Shown here: positions 7,594 to 16,920 of the stretch, piece by piece
How the letters are laid out: the number at the start of each line of letters is the position of its first letter
Position numbering within the stretch: position 1 is the stretch's first letter
Source: Candidatus Thorarchaeota archaeon
GTDB taxonomy: Archaea > Asgardarchaeota > Thorarchaeia > Thorarchaeales > Thorarchaeaceae
Assembly (NCBI GenBank): GCA_004524445.1
Contig: SDNP01000010.1
Location: 22,637 to 86,636 of the forward strand
Reading direction: 5' to 3'
DNA length: 64,000 nucleotides
The notes under the pieces: generated by a model
Seen by the model: only the letters and a program-made list of their open reading frames with translations
What the model was told of the DNA's origin: nothing
The model's database searches: none
Made by a program: the position numbers and the translations under genes

Positions 7594-8796
7594 ATGACAA
7601 ATCAACCTTCACAGGTCTACTTTGGGTCAATCCAACATGGCAATCCTGGTAGATTTGCATCTATGAGTGCGAAACTGGAAAAAATAATCAAACACCTGGA
7701 TTTCTCAACGATTGAAAAGAAGGATAAGGTTGCCATAAAGATGCATCTTGGCTTTAGAGATGGCTACCAGACAGTCCCTGTGTTTTTCGCTAGAAGAGTC
7801 GTAGAAGCTGTGAAGGAAACCGGGGGCTATCCCTTCGTAACTGACAATCCAACTGCGGTCTATAACGCAGCAGAACGAGGCTATACATCAGAAACCCTCG
7901 GATGTCCGTTGATACCTGTAGCAGGTGTAAAAGATGGATATCATGAGGAACGCGAATTCGATTTTCACAATGTGGACACTCTGTCAATTGCAGGAGTTCT
8001 ACGTGATGCTGATGTTCTCATTGATCTGAGCCATGCTAAAGGACACAATACATGCGGATATGGCGGAGCTATCAAAAACATAGCTCTTGGCGGATACACT
8101 GGCCCTAGCAGATGGAAAAAAATCCACGGGGTAGAAAATAGCATAGAATACTGGGATGCCGACAAATGCAGCCCCGAGCATGCTAAGGAACTGGTCGAAA
8201 CGTGTCCTGAAGGGCACATTAAATACGATGAGGAAAAACATGAACTCACGATTGCCTTTGGTATGTGTAATCAGTGCATGGAATGCATCGATGCAGATGA
8301 AGGCACCGATTGTCTGCATTTTGGACCTGAGAACTTTGCTTTATTCCAAGAGCTGATGGCGAATGGCGCGAATGAGATTATAGATACGTTTGACGAGGAT
8401 AAGAGATTCTACCTCAATTTCCTGCTGGATATCACAGCGCTCTGCGATTGTTGGGGGATTGCACAACCAGCAGTGGTTAATGATATTGGGATATTGGGAA
8501 GTCGAGATATTGTTGCCATTGAGCAAGCCACTCTCGACCTCATAGCAAAGGAAGGATTAGTCGAAAGCATGATTCCACCCTATTTCAGGAATGTGGATTT
8601 GGATTCTGAAGATGAGCTGCATCCATTTGCAAGAATTCACGGTCGAATGAAGACCCCATACTTGGTCACTGAATATGCAGAGAATCTTGGGATGGGATCA
8701 CGAAGCTATGAGTTGATTGAGCTATTATCACCAGATGAAACAAAGGAAATGGAAGCACCTAAGGGCGTAAGTGAGGACCAACCTACATTCTTCTAG
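7594..8796 (+). CDS. DUF362 domain protein with ferredoxin-like iron-sulfur motif
   Basis: The N-terminal two thirds is a DUF362 domain (VAIKMHLGF, YPFVTDNPT, LIDLSHAKGHNTCGYGGAIKNIALGG). A short ferredoxin-like insert follows around residues 205-245: ETCPEGH and MCNQCMECIDADEGTDC, enough cysteines for at least one [4Fe-4S] cluster. The family is common in anaerobes and its reaction is not settled. The open frame reaches a TTG at 7549, but the ATG at 7594 (MTNQPSQVYFGS) or 7585 gives the usual family start. It is divergent from the radical SAM operon, sharing an intergenic region of about 200 bases. Confidence 0.8.
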   Translation: MTNQPSQVYFGSIQHGNPGRFASMSAKLEKIIKHLDFSTIEKKDKVAIKMHLGFRDGYQTVPVFFARRVVEAVKETGGYPFVTDNPTAVYNAAERGYTSETLGCPLIPVAGVKDGYHEEREFDFHNVDTLSIAGVLRDADVLIDLSHAKGHNTCGYGGAIKNIALGGYTGPSRWKKIHGVENSIEYWDADKCSPEHAKELVETCPEGHIKYDEEKHELTIAFGMCNQCMECIDADEGTDCLHFGPENFALFQELMANGANEIIDTFDEDKRFYLNFLLDITALCDCWGIAQPAVVNDIGILGSRDIVAIEQATLDLIAKEGLVESMIPPYFRNVDLDSEDELHPFARIHGRMKTPYLVTEYAENLGMGSRSYELIELLSPDETKEMEAPKGVSEDQPTFF

Positions 8797-8996
8797 AGAA
8801 TCGACTTCATTGCATCATGACAGCCTCTAATCGTTCCACCAAACTTTCAAATAGCCTCTCACTTGAAGCAGAAACATACATTAGCTGTGCTGTACAGCCT
8901 TGATTTGAATAGTAGAGCTATAAGTCAAAGCAACGAGTTGCATTCACCTAGCAAGACCCAAACTGCTCAGTACGTTGCATAGAAATACAAGGGGCA
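8797..8996. other. Intergenic region, nothing recognised
   Basis: A 200-base gap carrying the promoter region of the following two-gene unit. No RNA gene or repeat recognised. Confidence 0.4.
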
Positions 8997-9881
8997 TTGG
9001 GTGGTAGCTCTAATAGTTGGAGGTTGCTGAATCTGGGTTCATCCGGGTGGTCAAGAAAGAAAGATGAAGCCTTTCTAGAGAAAGTCTTGGACCTTGCTAA
9101 TAGGGGAGATTTCGTCGCTATCACTAAAACCTACAACGACTTTTGGAAGGACAAAAACAAGAATCCCTTGCATAGAATAGATAGTATAGCAATGAGGAAT
9201 TTTCAAGACGCGGATGAAGTTGAATTAACGAATACCCTATTGCAAATCCGGAGTAGTGTTTTTTCTTATCTGGGCTTGTTGTCTCTGAGCATAGCGACTG
9301 AGGTATCTACAAAAGATATCCTCCAAGTTATGCTAAACGAAGATAATAGCAAGAAGGGTAGGAAAAAAGCTAGGGAATTTCTTACTGCTCAAGCCAAGCA
9401 GCTTATCGATAAGAACCGAGTAAATCATCTCATTCCAACTGAGCTAAAGAGAGATGGCCTGGGATATCTGACTGAAAAAGTACGTGAAGCCCAAATTGAA
9501 AACTATCGGAAAGCAAAACCTTCAGTCAAGAAAGGCAAGCTTTCCTTGAAGAAACTCTCGCATACTGTGCTAGGGAAGAAGATTCTTCGTGATTTGTGCA
9601 TCGATGCAAATGAACTTGACGCAAATAGTGATGAGGCATCGCGGATTGGGGAGGCATACGATCATTATCTCTTAGAAATCGAGCTCTCAGAGGATTTTGT
9701 CATGCCGGATATAGAAGATACCCAACAGCTTTCTTTGGAAGGTAAACCGCTTGATGCCGATGAATCAGACGAAACTAAGAAACCATCAGGAAAAAGAAAC
9801 GAACCAGACCAGGAGAATCTAACCCGCTATCTTGCAGAAGACGAAGCAATACCTAGTTCGGAGAAAAAGAATAAGGGGTAG
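8997..9881 (+). CDS. Hypothetical protein, mostly helical
   Basis: I do not recognise a family. The protein (294 residues) is helical and charged; residues 20-150 resemble short helical repeats, and the C-terminal 60 residues are acidic and probably disordered (ESDETKKPSGKRNEPDQEN). It has no membrane segment or signal peptide. The TTG start is preceded by AAGGGG at suitable spacing. The next gene begins 55 bases downstream on the same strand and also combines helical repeats with a charged tail, so the two are likely co-expressed and may act together. Confidence 0.7.
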   Translation: MGGSSNSWRLLNLGSSGWSRKKDEAFLEKVLDLANRGDFVAITKTYNDFWKDKNKNPLHRIDSIAMRNFQDADEVELTNTLLQIRSSVFSYLGLLSLSIATEVSTKDILQVMLNEDNSKKGRKKAREFLTAQAKQLIDKNRVNHLIPTELKRDGLGYLTEKVREAQIENYRKAKPSVKKGKLSLKKLSHTVLGKKILRDLCIDANELDANSDEASRIGEAYDHYLLEIELSEDFVMPDIEDTQQLSLEGKPLDADESDETKKPSGKRNEPDQENLTRYLAEDEAIPSSEKKNKG

Positions 9882-9935
9882 AACAACAAGAAGAAGACAT
9901 CATACCCTGGCAGTAATCAGACGGGGCGGAATATA

Positions 9936-11396
9936 ATGACGAAGGAAGAAGAGAAGGCGGAGAAGAAGGAGCTTGAGGGGTTAAGAAACCTTAGGGCTAT
10001 ATCCAACTCACTGGATTCTCCGGACTTGGGAGTTGCGTACACGGCTGCTGCTGAATTAATGCAGCACCAAGCGGCTCGCTCACTTCTCCCTAAGATAATG
10101 AGCATTCTGAATGTTGATGATTTGACACTAAGGAAACTCAATTTCAGATTTGCAGGAATGCATGCTTTTGGGCCCTATATCCCATCATTATTCCAGGCTC
10201 TTGAATCCATCAATCCAGCTGAAAGGGAGCAGGTACTTCAAAGCGTAGAGGAGGCATTTAGCAAAACGGGAGGGCCGCTTTCATCATTAGAACAAAAGAG
10301 ATGGGTTGAGGCACTCGATGAAGTCGGTCATGAACATCAAGCTACCGTCTTTGGTATAATGGCTCATCTTGGCAGAAGGGGTGCACGTTGGGTTGGCGAC
10401 AAAATTAGAAAACAAACAGAAATTGTTTCATATGGTTCAGTTCCCAAGATTCTATCATTTAGAGAAAGCACGGCCAAGAGAATGCTGAAGACACTCGCCA
10501 AGAAAGCGGCGAAAAGGAAACCCGAATTGCTCGAGTACATTTGCGGAGTTGTAGATCAGTCTACGATAGGATATCTTGCTCCATTCCTGTCTTCTGGTGA
10601 CTGGAAGACACGTGCTGAAGTTGCAAAAGCGATTGGGAAAATAGGAATCACCTCTGCATCCGGTATAGTAATGGAAATAGTATCAGACCCGGATTGGAGG
10701 GTCAAGCAAGCACTGTTAGAAAAAATCAACATCAGCGATTCAAGATTAACGAGTTTGCTGAAGATCATTGATTGTTTTGCTAACGACTCTCACGTTCGAG
10801 TTAGAGGACAGGCTGAGCGTACTCTGTTGAATTTGGGTCATGCGGCCTGTGATGAGGAGGATCTGGACGAGCAGAGAGACCGTATTATGAGGAAATTTAG
10901 ACAGCGTCTATTGGACGCTGCTACAAACAATCCAGATATTGATTCTAATTGGATGGGTGTAGAGGTTGAAGAACACCCGATTCCATATATGGCGGAGGCA
11001 GACGATTCGCAGAAGGGCATTAGCCTTTCAGATATTGCACCATCAGAGGAAGAAGCCAAGAGTGGTGGTTCAGAGCAAGCAGGTCTCCTGAGCGCCCTAC
11101 TAAAGGCAAAGGATTCGGTGAATAGCGGTCAGAAAGCTGGTAGTTCTAAGCGAGATGCACCAGACAAATTGGAATTGGATGACGATATGTCGGAAACAGA
11201 GCGATTTATGAGGCTGCTCAAATATCTGTCAGGTGGGCAAGACAGGGATGTCACACTTGAGGACCTCCACAAAAAGGCAGGAGAGGCGAACCTTACAGAA
11301 GAAGATCTAGAGGAAGCATTGGAGCAATTGGAGAGAGAAGGAACTGTATATCGATCCAAAAAGGGGGCTATTCGTAGAGTAGATATGGAACTCTGA
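9936..11396 (+). CDS. HEAT-repeat protein with C-terminal MCM-like winged helix
   Basis: Residues 20-310 contain helical HEAT-type repeats (for example DWKTRAEVAKAIGKIGITSA and DPDWRVKQALLEKI). A charged, low-complexity linker (about 330-410) follows. The last 70 residues (SETERFMRLLKYLSGG through LEREGTVYRSKKG to IRRVD) form a winged-helix unit whose helix and wing pattern resembles the C-terminal domain of archaeal MCM helicase. There is no ATPase domain. I infer a scaffold that joins protein and nucleic acid partners, possibly in replication or transcription. GGGGCGGA precedes the ATG. Confidence 0.7.
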   Translation: MTKEEEKAEKKELEGLRNLRAISNSLDSPDLGVAYTAAAELMQHQAARSLLPKIMSILNVDDLTLRKLNFRFAGMHAFGPYIPSLFQALESINPAEREQVLQSVEEAFSKTGGPLSSLEQKRWVEALDEVGHEHQATVFGIMAHLGRRGARWVGDKIRKQTEIVSYGSVPKILSFRESTAKRMLKTLAKKAAKRKPELLEYICGVVDQSTIGYLAPFLSSGDWKTRAEVAKAIGKIGITSASGIVMEIVSDPDWRVKQALLEKINISDSRLTSLLKIIDCFANDSHVRVRGQAERTLLNLGHAACDEEDLDEQRDRIMRKFRQRLLDAATNNPDIDSNWMGVEVEEHPIPYMAEADDSQKGISLSDIAPSEEEAKSGGSEQAGLLSALLKAKDSVNSGQKAGSSKRDAPDKLELDDDMSETERFMRLLKYLSGGQDRDVTLEDLHKKAGEANLTEEDLEEALEQLEREGTVYRSKKGAIRRVDMEL

Positions 11397-11443
11397 GAAT
11401 CCTTTACAATAATGTAAACAAAATGTAATGGAGGCTAGAAATC

Positions 11444-12769
11444 TTGAGCAAGACGACAGCAATTGAAAACGCATTTATCGTTACTGCAGATGAAGAGCTG
11501 GGCATTATCGAGAGAGGATATATCCGAATTGAAGATGATAAGATAGTAGAGCTCGGAGAGGGGCAAGCCAAATCTGCTGATAATTTGATTGATGCAAGCG
11601 GATGTGTTGTAATTCCAGGTCTCATTACTGCGCATACACATCTCTACGGCATTCTTCTTCGAGGCGCATCGTTGAATATTGAACCCCCAACTGATTTTGC
11701 GCAGGTTCTTCAGCGAGTATGGTGGCCGGTGGACGAAGCACTTGATTTGAATAATGCCGAAGCAAGTGCATTATCTGCTTCCGCTGATATGTTGAGAAAT
11801 GGCAGTACATTTTTTGCTGATACTTACTCTGGCCCCAACTCGATTGAGAATAGCTTAGATGCTGTATCTAGAGGAACCGAAAAGATAGGTATTCGTTCTA
11901 TGCTTGCATTCGAAATGACTGAGCGGCACAATCATGAGGAGGCGGAGAGGGGACTTAAAGAGAGTATGCGTTTCATTAAGGAGAATAAGAAAGAGAATGG
12001 ATTAACCTCCACAATGATGAGTCTTCATGCATCCTTTACAGTCGATGATGAAATGATCAAGAAGACAGTAGATGCTGCAAAGAATCTAGAGGTTCCCATC
12101 ACTATCCATACTTCAGAGGGACTTGTAGACCTATATCATAATCTGGAGAAATATGGAGAGAGGACTATTGAGCGACTAGATCGATTAGGAGTTCTAGGGA
12201 AGCATGCAGTTCTAGCTCACTGCGTTCATGTTAATGAACACGAATTGGATTTGGTTGCCCGGTCAGGAGCCTCAATAGCCCATAATCCAATGAGCAATAT
12301 GTTGAATGCGGTCGGAACGGCGCCTGTTCCGGAAATGCTGCAAAGAGGAATTACGGTCGGATTGGGTAACGATGGCTGGGTCTACGACCCATTTGAAAAT
12401 ATGCGATGCGCTTTGACAGTGCATCGATTAGCGAACAGCAATCCAAGCATTATTGGTGAAAAAGAGGTCTTCGAGATGGCGACTATCAGTGGTGCAAGAT
12501 GTTATGGAGTTGACGACAAAATTGGCAGTCTTCAGCCTGGAAAATTGGCAGACATTGTAATACTTGATGCGACTAGGGTTCCCACACCAATCACATCGGA
12601 GAGCGTCATCGGGCATCTTGTCAACACATTTTCTGGACGCGATGTTAGAGATGTTCTGGTCGATGGAAAAGTAGTACTGAAGAATCAAAAGCTCCAAAGA
12701 TTATCAGATGAGGAAGTGAGCAGGTTGTCCCGGGAGTCTGCGAGTTCGCTTTGGAATAGGCTGAGGTGA
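11444..12769 (+). CDS. SsnA-like amidohydrolase
   Basis: A 441-residue metal-dependent amidohydrolase (TrzN/MtaD/SsnA branch). It has the N-terminal beta-sandwich followed by the TIM barrel: AHTH metal ligands near residues 63-66, HTSEG, LAHCVHV and GNDGW with the catalytic Asp, then the closing LQPGKLADIVILD sandwich segment. WWPVDEALDL matches SsnA-type proteins. Likely a cytosolic deaminase or chlorohydrolase-like enzyme on a purine, pyrimidine or methylthioadenosine-like compound; the substrate is not determined. The TTG start has a perfect GGAGG nine bases upstream. Confidence 0.82.
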   Translation: MSKTTAIENAFIVTADEELGIIERGYIRIEDDKIVELGEGQAKSADNLIDASGCVVIPGLITAHTHLYGILLRGASLNIEPPTDFAQVLQRVWWPVDEALDLNNAEASALSASADMLRNGSTFFADTYSGPNSIENSLDAVSRGTEKIGIRSMLAFEMTERHNHEEAERGLKESMRFIKENKKENGLTSTMMSLHASFTVDDEMIKKTVDAAKNLEVPITIHTSEGLVDLYHNLEKYGERTIERLDRLGVLGKHAVLAHCVHVNEHELDLVARSGASIAHNPMSNMLNAVGTAPVPEMLQRGITVGLGNDGWVYDPFENMRCALTVHRLANSNPSIIGEKEVFEMATISGARCYGVDDKIGSLQPGKLADIVILDATRVPTPITSESVIGHLVNTFSGRDVRDVLVDGKVVLKNQKLQRLSDEEVSRLSRESASSLWNRLR

Positions 12770-12877
12770 CAGCCATCTTGATTGCTCTACTATAAGCGCA
12801 AAGAATATCCTGCGTTTAAGATACGACATATATACTCCAATCGTTATTTGAGATTAAACGCGACTGGTGTCAAGAAC

Positions 12878-13657
12878 GTGGCTGCGATTCAAATATCAGA
12901 TTTAACAAAGACATTTGGAGATGTAAGAGCTGTTGATAATATCTCTCTCGAAGTCAGGAATGGAGAAATATACGGCCTTTTGGGGCCTAACGGAGCAGGA
13001 AAAACTACAACACTAAAGGTTATCATGGGGCTTCTTGACCCAGATTCAGGTACTGCTTCTGTCATGGGCCTGAATAGTCTCGAAAATCCAGTTGAGGTAA
13101 AAGCAGTAGTCGGTTATGTTCCAGAAGAAACTGTTCTATATGAGTCGTTGACACCGAGGGAATTGTTTGAATTCATTGCATCAGTCAGAGAACTTGCGAA
13201 GGCTTCAATCAGTTCTAGAGTAGCAGAAATTGCCAAGGGTTTAAATTTTACAGAATATATGGACAAAATGATTGTGACCCTTTCTTCAGGTAATAAGCAG
13301 AAATGTCTTCTAATGGCAGCACTCATACATCGACCAAAGCTGTTGATTCTAGACGAACCATTCTCAGGGCTTGATGCAAGAGTAGTCAGAATCCTGAAAG
13401 ATGCAATACAAATCCATGTAGACAATGGCGGCTCGGTGCTCTTGAGCACGCATATAATGGAGGTTGCTCAAGCTCTCTGTGATAGAGTTGGCATTATTGA
13501 TCATGGAAAGATAATTGCAGATGGAACACTAGAAGAATTAAGAGAGCAGTCAAAAGAAGAGAGTGCTACTTTGGAACAAATATTCTTGAAATTGACTGAA
13601 CAGGTAGATGAAGTCACTGAGGGCGTAGATAACCTGAGGGAGGCTCTATCTGGATGA
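12878..13657 (+). CDS. ABC transporter ATP-binding protein
   Basis: Walker A GPNGAGKT, a Q-loop-region glutamate (VGYVPEE), signature LSSGNKQK (a variant of LSGGQ), Walker B LLILDEPFSGLD and the switch STHIMEVA define an export-type ABC ATPase. The frame extends to 12782, but the domain starts at the GTG at 12878 (MAAIQISDLTKTF), and the upstream part contains promoter-like AT sequence (catatatactcc). It overlaps the permease gene by four bases (ATGA), so the pair is translationally coupled. Substrate unknown. Confidence 0.85.
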   Translation: MAAIQISDLTKTFGDVRAVDNISLEVRNGEIYGLLGPNGAGKTTTLKVIMGLLDPDSGTASVMGLNSLENPVEVKAVVGYVPEETVLYESLTPRELFEFIASVRELAKASISSRVAEIAKGLNFTEYMDKMIVTLSSGNKQKCLLMAALIHRPKLLILDEPFSGLDARVVRILKDAIQIHVDNGGSVLLSTHIMEVAQALCDRVGIIDHGKIIADGTLEELREQSKEESATLEQIFLKLTEQVDEVTEGVDNLREALSG

Positions 13658-15294
13658 ATTTTGGCAAGAAATGGAAGCTTGCAGGCACTATAATTCGGGA
13701 AACCAGATTCAGGTCCCAACTGAGTTCGAATCCATCTTTTCGTTCTAGAGCTAAGGAAAATCCTGAACGAATTATGAAAAACGCCAAGAGGGGTAATATA
13801 ATCAGCATGGTCTTCACAACATTTCTGGTTATTATTCTCGCTGCAGTGTCATTGGCTCTCATCATCTTTGGGGATCCAGCTCAATCTCCAATCATATCAT
13901 TGGCCGTTAGCTTCGGATCCTTTCTCTTGCTAAGTTTCGTGTTGATATTCTTTCTCAATCTACTAGGGACATCTGGATTCTTTATGTCGGGTGTTGCATC
14001 GTTTCCGGCGATGTTACCCATTTCAAGAGGGGACTTGGAGGATATTGTCTTCTTTGCATTCATGCGCACATTTGCAGGGCCGTCTATCGCAATTCTAACT
14101 GTCTTCCCAATTGGCCTCTTGATATTGATTGGGCCTGTTGCATGCTTGGCTGCATTCTCCTCTTGTTTGATAACAGTACTCGCGTCATTCACAGCCCTCA
14201 TTCTCGTTGCTAAGTGGTATCACAAAAAATCTCTAGAACAACCCGGATCTACCGTTTCCACAATTGTGCGGGTACTCGCTGGAGTCATGCTCATGGTAGG
14301 CTTCATTGCTGTCTATTCAGTTGGAAACTACTTACCGGTCCTAGTAGGTATTTTGACCAACCTATCACAACAATACGGAATTGCCATCAACATTTTGCTC
14401 AGTGTTGTGTTCCCGTTTAATGTGGGATTGCTAACAGGAATCGCAACGTACGGATTACTTGTAACTCCAGAAATCATAGTGCTTTCAATAGCATCTGCCA
14501 TACTGTATTCTTTTCTGGCTGTTCGTGGTTATCGTATAGCAAGAAAAGAACTGAGAAAGACAGTTTTGGGAGGAATTGAAACCAAAGTGACTTATGAGGC
14601 TGTAGGAAGGCCACTCGACATTTCCAGTCCTACTTTGGCAATCATCAGGAAAGACATAAGGCTTGCAACACGCGATTTGGGGTCTCTAGCCATTCTGATT
14701 TTTCCCCTGATCATGCTGGTTGCATGGATACCAACTTTTGCTCAGGTGGCAGGGGGTGTGGTCAGCATCACAACTATTCTCACTCTAATGATTATGGTGC
14801 AGAGTTTCTCAGGAATTAGCATGACGGGCCTTCTAGGCGTAGACACCCAAGGTGCTTCGGTTTATGATGGACTACCACTGAGTACTATCACGAATCTCAA
14901 AGCTAAAGCTACATTGTTCACCGTTACCTATGTTTTTTTCATGGCTGTTGTATCGTTTCTTTTCGTAGTTGGTACGCCTTTTTCACCTTTCGCGATTTTC
15001 ATCCCGATTATCCAGATTCCTCTTGGCTATGGACTTGCATTAGTTGTCGGAGGAGTTCTGTTTCGAGTTGTTGGAGGAGGAAGAACAGTAGCGGTAAACC
15101 CAGTGAATAATCAGAAAGCTACGGTCATTGCACTTTTCATCGCCCTTGTGGTTGGAACAATCCCATTGCTTGGCTTGGCCCTAGGCTTGTTTCTCACAAA
15201 TGGGATACTTGTCGGACTTGGATTTCAGGGTGTTCTTGTTGCTGTCGAGATTCTCCTTGCGAGAACCATGGTTCCTAGAATGCTGATCAATTAG
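13654..15294 (+). CDS. ABC transporter permease
   Basis: A 546-residue polytopic membrane protein with about 12 hydrophobic segments, starting inside the stop region of the ATPase gene (ATGA overlap). A cytoplasmic stretch around residues 280-330 (YRIARKELRKTVLGGIETK) separates two helix groups, as in ABC-2-type or related exporters. It presumably pairs with the upstream ATPase to export an unknown compound. It is convergent with the next gene; only four bases separate their ends. Confidence 0.78.
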   Translation: MNFGKKWKLAGTIIRETRFRSQLSSNPSFRSRAKENPERIMKNAKRGNIISMVFTTFLVIILAAVSLALIIFGDPAQSPIISLAVSFGSFLLLSFVLIFFLNLLGTSGFFMSGVASFPAMLPISRGDLEDIVFFAFMRTFAGPSIAILTVFPIGLLILIGPVACLAAFSSCLITVLASFTALILVAKWYHKKSLEQPGSTVSTIVRVLAGVMLMVGFIAVYSVGNYLPVLVGILTNLSQQYGIAINILLSVVFPFNVGLLTGIATYGLLVTPEIIVLSIASAILYSFLAVRGYRIARKELRKTVLGGIETKVTYEAVGRPLDISSPTLAIIRKDIRLATRDLGSLAILIFPLIMLVAWIPTFAQVAGGVVSITTILTLMIMVQSFSGISMTGLLGVDTQGASVYDGLPLSTITNLKAKATLFTVTYVFFMAVVSFLFVVGTPFSPFAIFIPIIQIPLGYGLALVVGGVLFRVVGGGRTVAVNPVNNQKATVIALFIALVVGTIPLLGLALGLFLTNGILVGLGFQGVLVAVEILLARTMVPRMLIN

Positions 15295-15298
15295 AGAA

Positions 15299-15988
15299 TT
15301 ATCTTGGCCGGTATCTTTTCGCTGCCAGCAACACCACCAACGCAACCACAGCGATTGTGAGCGGAGGTGCCAGAATAGTCAGGACCCTCTCAATACCAAG
15401 CTGGATATTCATTCTCGATGCTTCTCGGTATTCCAGAGTTTCATTGGTTCCCGTATCGAATAGCTTGTAGACATAGTGTGACAAGAATCCATCATCCTTT
15501 AGATACACAGCTCGAAGTGAGGCTTCGATATTAGTCAGGCTTATTCTCAAGATGTTTCTCCATTCATAACCCCAAAAATCGCTATCCTCTATGAGTTCAT
15601 AATCCACCATGTCTTCCTGTTCAATATAAGTAGATAGTAGCCACCAGTCGCCAACTGGATATGCCAAATGCTCCAAGGCTTTGTTCCAGGGTTCATCAAG
15701 AATTAGCTCAGTTCCATTCAAAAAGGATTGTTCAACTTCGACAAGGGGAATTCTGCTTATGGAGCTAAAGGTATCAGTGAGATTTGGAGTATTGATGACC
15801 CTGAGCATGACTCTATAATCTATTTTAATATGACCCGATGATTCAACGTACAACTCAAATTCGTATTCATCGCCTTCTTCAATGCCCCACCAATGGCGCA
15901 GGGCAACTACTGGAAATGCATATGAGTGCAAAATGACAACCAGGAAAATCCCAATTACCAAATAATTCTTCGTTATCTCGCGCGTCAT
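15299..15988 (-). CDS. Membrane-anchored surface protein
   Basis: It starts with a signal-type segment (MTREITKNYLVIGIFLVVIL) and ends with one membrane helix plus a basic tail (AKRYRPR). The exterior part has YEFELYVESSGHIKIDYRV-like strands but no enzyme motif. The ATG at 15988 is preferred: the longer frame to 16081 would run through a perfect hairpin at 16064-16081 that looks like the terminator of the preceding gene. The two neighbours share this layout and probably form surface components. Function unknown. Confidence 0.65.
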   Translation of the reverse strand: MTREITKNYLVIGIFLVVILHSYAFPVVALRHWWGIEEGDEYEFELYVESSGHIKIDYRVMLRVINTPNLTDTFSSISRIPLVEVEQSFLNGTELILDEPWNKALEHLAYPVGDWWLLSTYIEQEDMVDYELIEDSDFWGYEWRNILRISLTNIEASLRAVYLKDDGFLSHYVYKLFDTGTNETLEYREASRMNIQLGIERVLTILAPPLTIAVVALVVLLAAKRYRPR

Positions 15989-16063
15989 ATCAAACAATCT
16001 ATCAGAAAGTATACGATTTGCACAGAAAAGGGCTTCGGGTAAGCCTGCAATAAAAGAAGGGTA

Positions 16064-16081
16064 ATGGGGGAAAACCCCCAT
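16064..16081 (-). terminator. Hairpin between two surface-protein genes
   Basis: ATGGGGG-AAAA-CCCCCAT on the plus strand is a perfect 7-bp stem with a 4-base loop, directly after the stop of the minus-strand gene at 16088. On that strand it is followed by a moderately T-rich stretch. It may terminate or attenuate transcription, or stabilise the upstream 3' end. Confidence 0.5.
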
Positions 16082-16087
16082 TAGAAA

Positions 16088-16780
16088 CTATTTGCGTTTA
16101 CAAACAACAAGACCAATAATCACAATCGCAGCAACGCCGATGCCAACATAAAGGATGTTATCCTCTAGAAGCTGCAATATATCGTCAAGGCCTCCGCCAG
16201 GAATCGTCTCCCTAGTGACCTCAATAGACTCAAGGAGTGTATCATTCAGGGTACTCCAGGTTTCGATTCTATAATCTGCAAGGAATCCATCCGATGTTGA
16301 GTAAGCAGCAGTAATTTTGGCCTCTTCAGTTGCAGTAGTGTCCATACTCCATTCTACAGTCCATAGCCCACCAGCAGTATTGATATCTTCACCGGTAAGC
16401 TCAGGTGCAAGCAAATTCTCCAAGAGCGTAAAGTTCCCTATTGGTAGAGTGAATTTTCCGCCAACAAAGAATATTCCAATGAAAATCAATGCTGTAATAC
16501 CCATGCTGGTCCCATTCTGCCACCAGAAGTCGATATCAGGTTGTGGAATGGCATTCCAATCAGTCAGGGGATCAGGTATCGCAAGAGCAGGCATATCAGT
16601 TATATTGACATATAATCCCTCGCTTGGAACATCTTCATCAGTGCTAGTCATGGTAAAGTCGAATCGATCACCAAACTGCACACCCCACTCCAATCCTTGT
16701 GATGTGGCCGCAGCTACAGGTGAGACCATAAACATTGACACAATTGCTAGTACAAAAATCATATTTAGCGCGCGTTTCAT
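16088..16780 (-). CDS. Membrane-anchored surface protein
   Basis: Signal peptide MKRALNMIFVLAIVSMFMV ending near PVAAA, an exterior beta-rich domain of about 180 residues, then a C-terminal membrane helix and the short tail VCKRK. The ATG at 16780 is supported by AGGAGA upstream; the longest frame starts nine codons earlier. Its layout and the phrase YRIETWSTLND, with a signal-anchor organisation like that of the next gene on this strand, suggest a related pair of cell-surface proteins. No catalytic motif seen. Confidence 0.68.
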   Translation of the reverse strand: MKRALNMIFVLAIVSMFMVSPVAAATSQGLEWGVQFGDRFDFTMTSTDEDVPSEGLYVNITDMPALAIPDPLTDWNAIPQPDIDFWWQNGTSMGITALIFIGIFFVGGKFTLPIGNFTLLENLLAPELTGEDINTAGGLWTVEWSMDTTATEEAKITAAYSTSDGFLADYRIETWSTLNDTLLESIEVTRETIPGGGLDDILQLLEDNILYVGIGVAAIVIIGLVVCKRK

Positions 16781-16920
16781 TGTTGATATATCTCCTAAAC
16801 CATTCACGAATGGCTACTCTATCAATTGTACTTGACTAAAAAGGTCTTCTGTTATCAAGTAGTGCAGTATCCTTTCCGCGAGGGACAGAGTTTTGAAGGA
16901 GATTCTGTCAACGGTGTTTG

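Noticed and set aside
15989..16081. Longer N-terminus for the surface protein gene ending at 15299
   Set aside because: It would start inside a perfect terminator-like hairpin and add a segment unlike a signal peptide; ATG 15988 gives a normal one.
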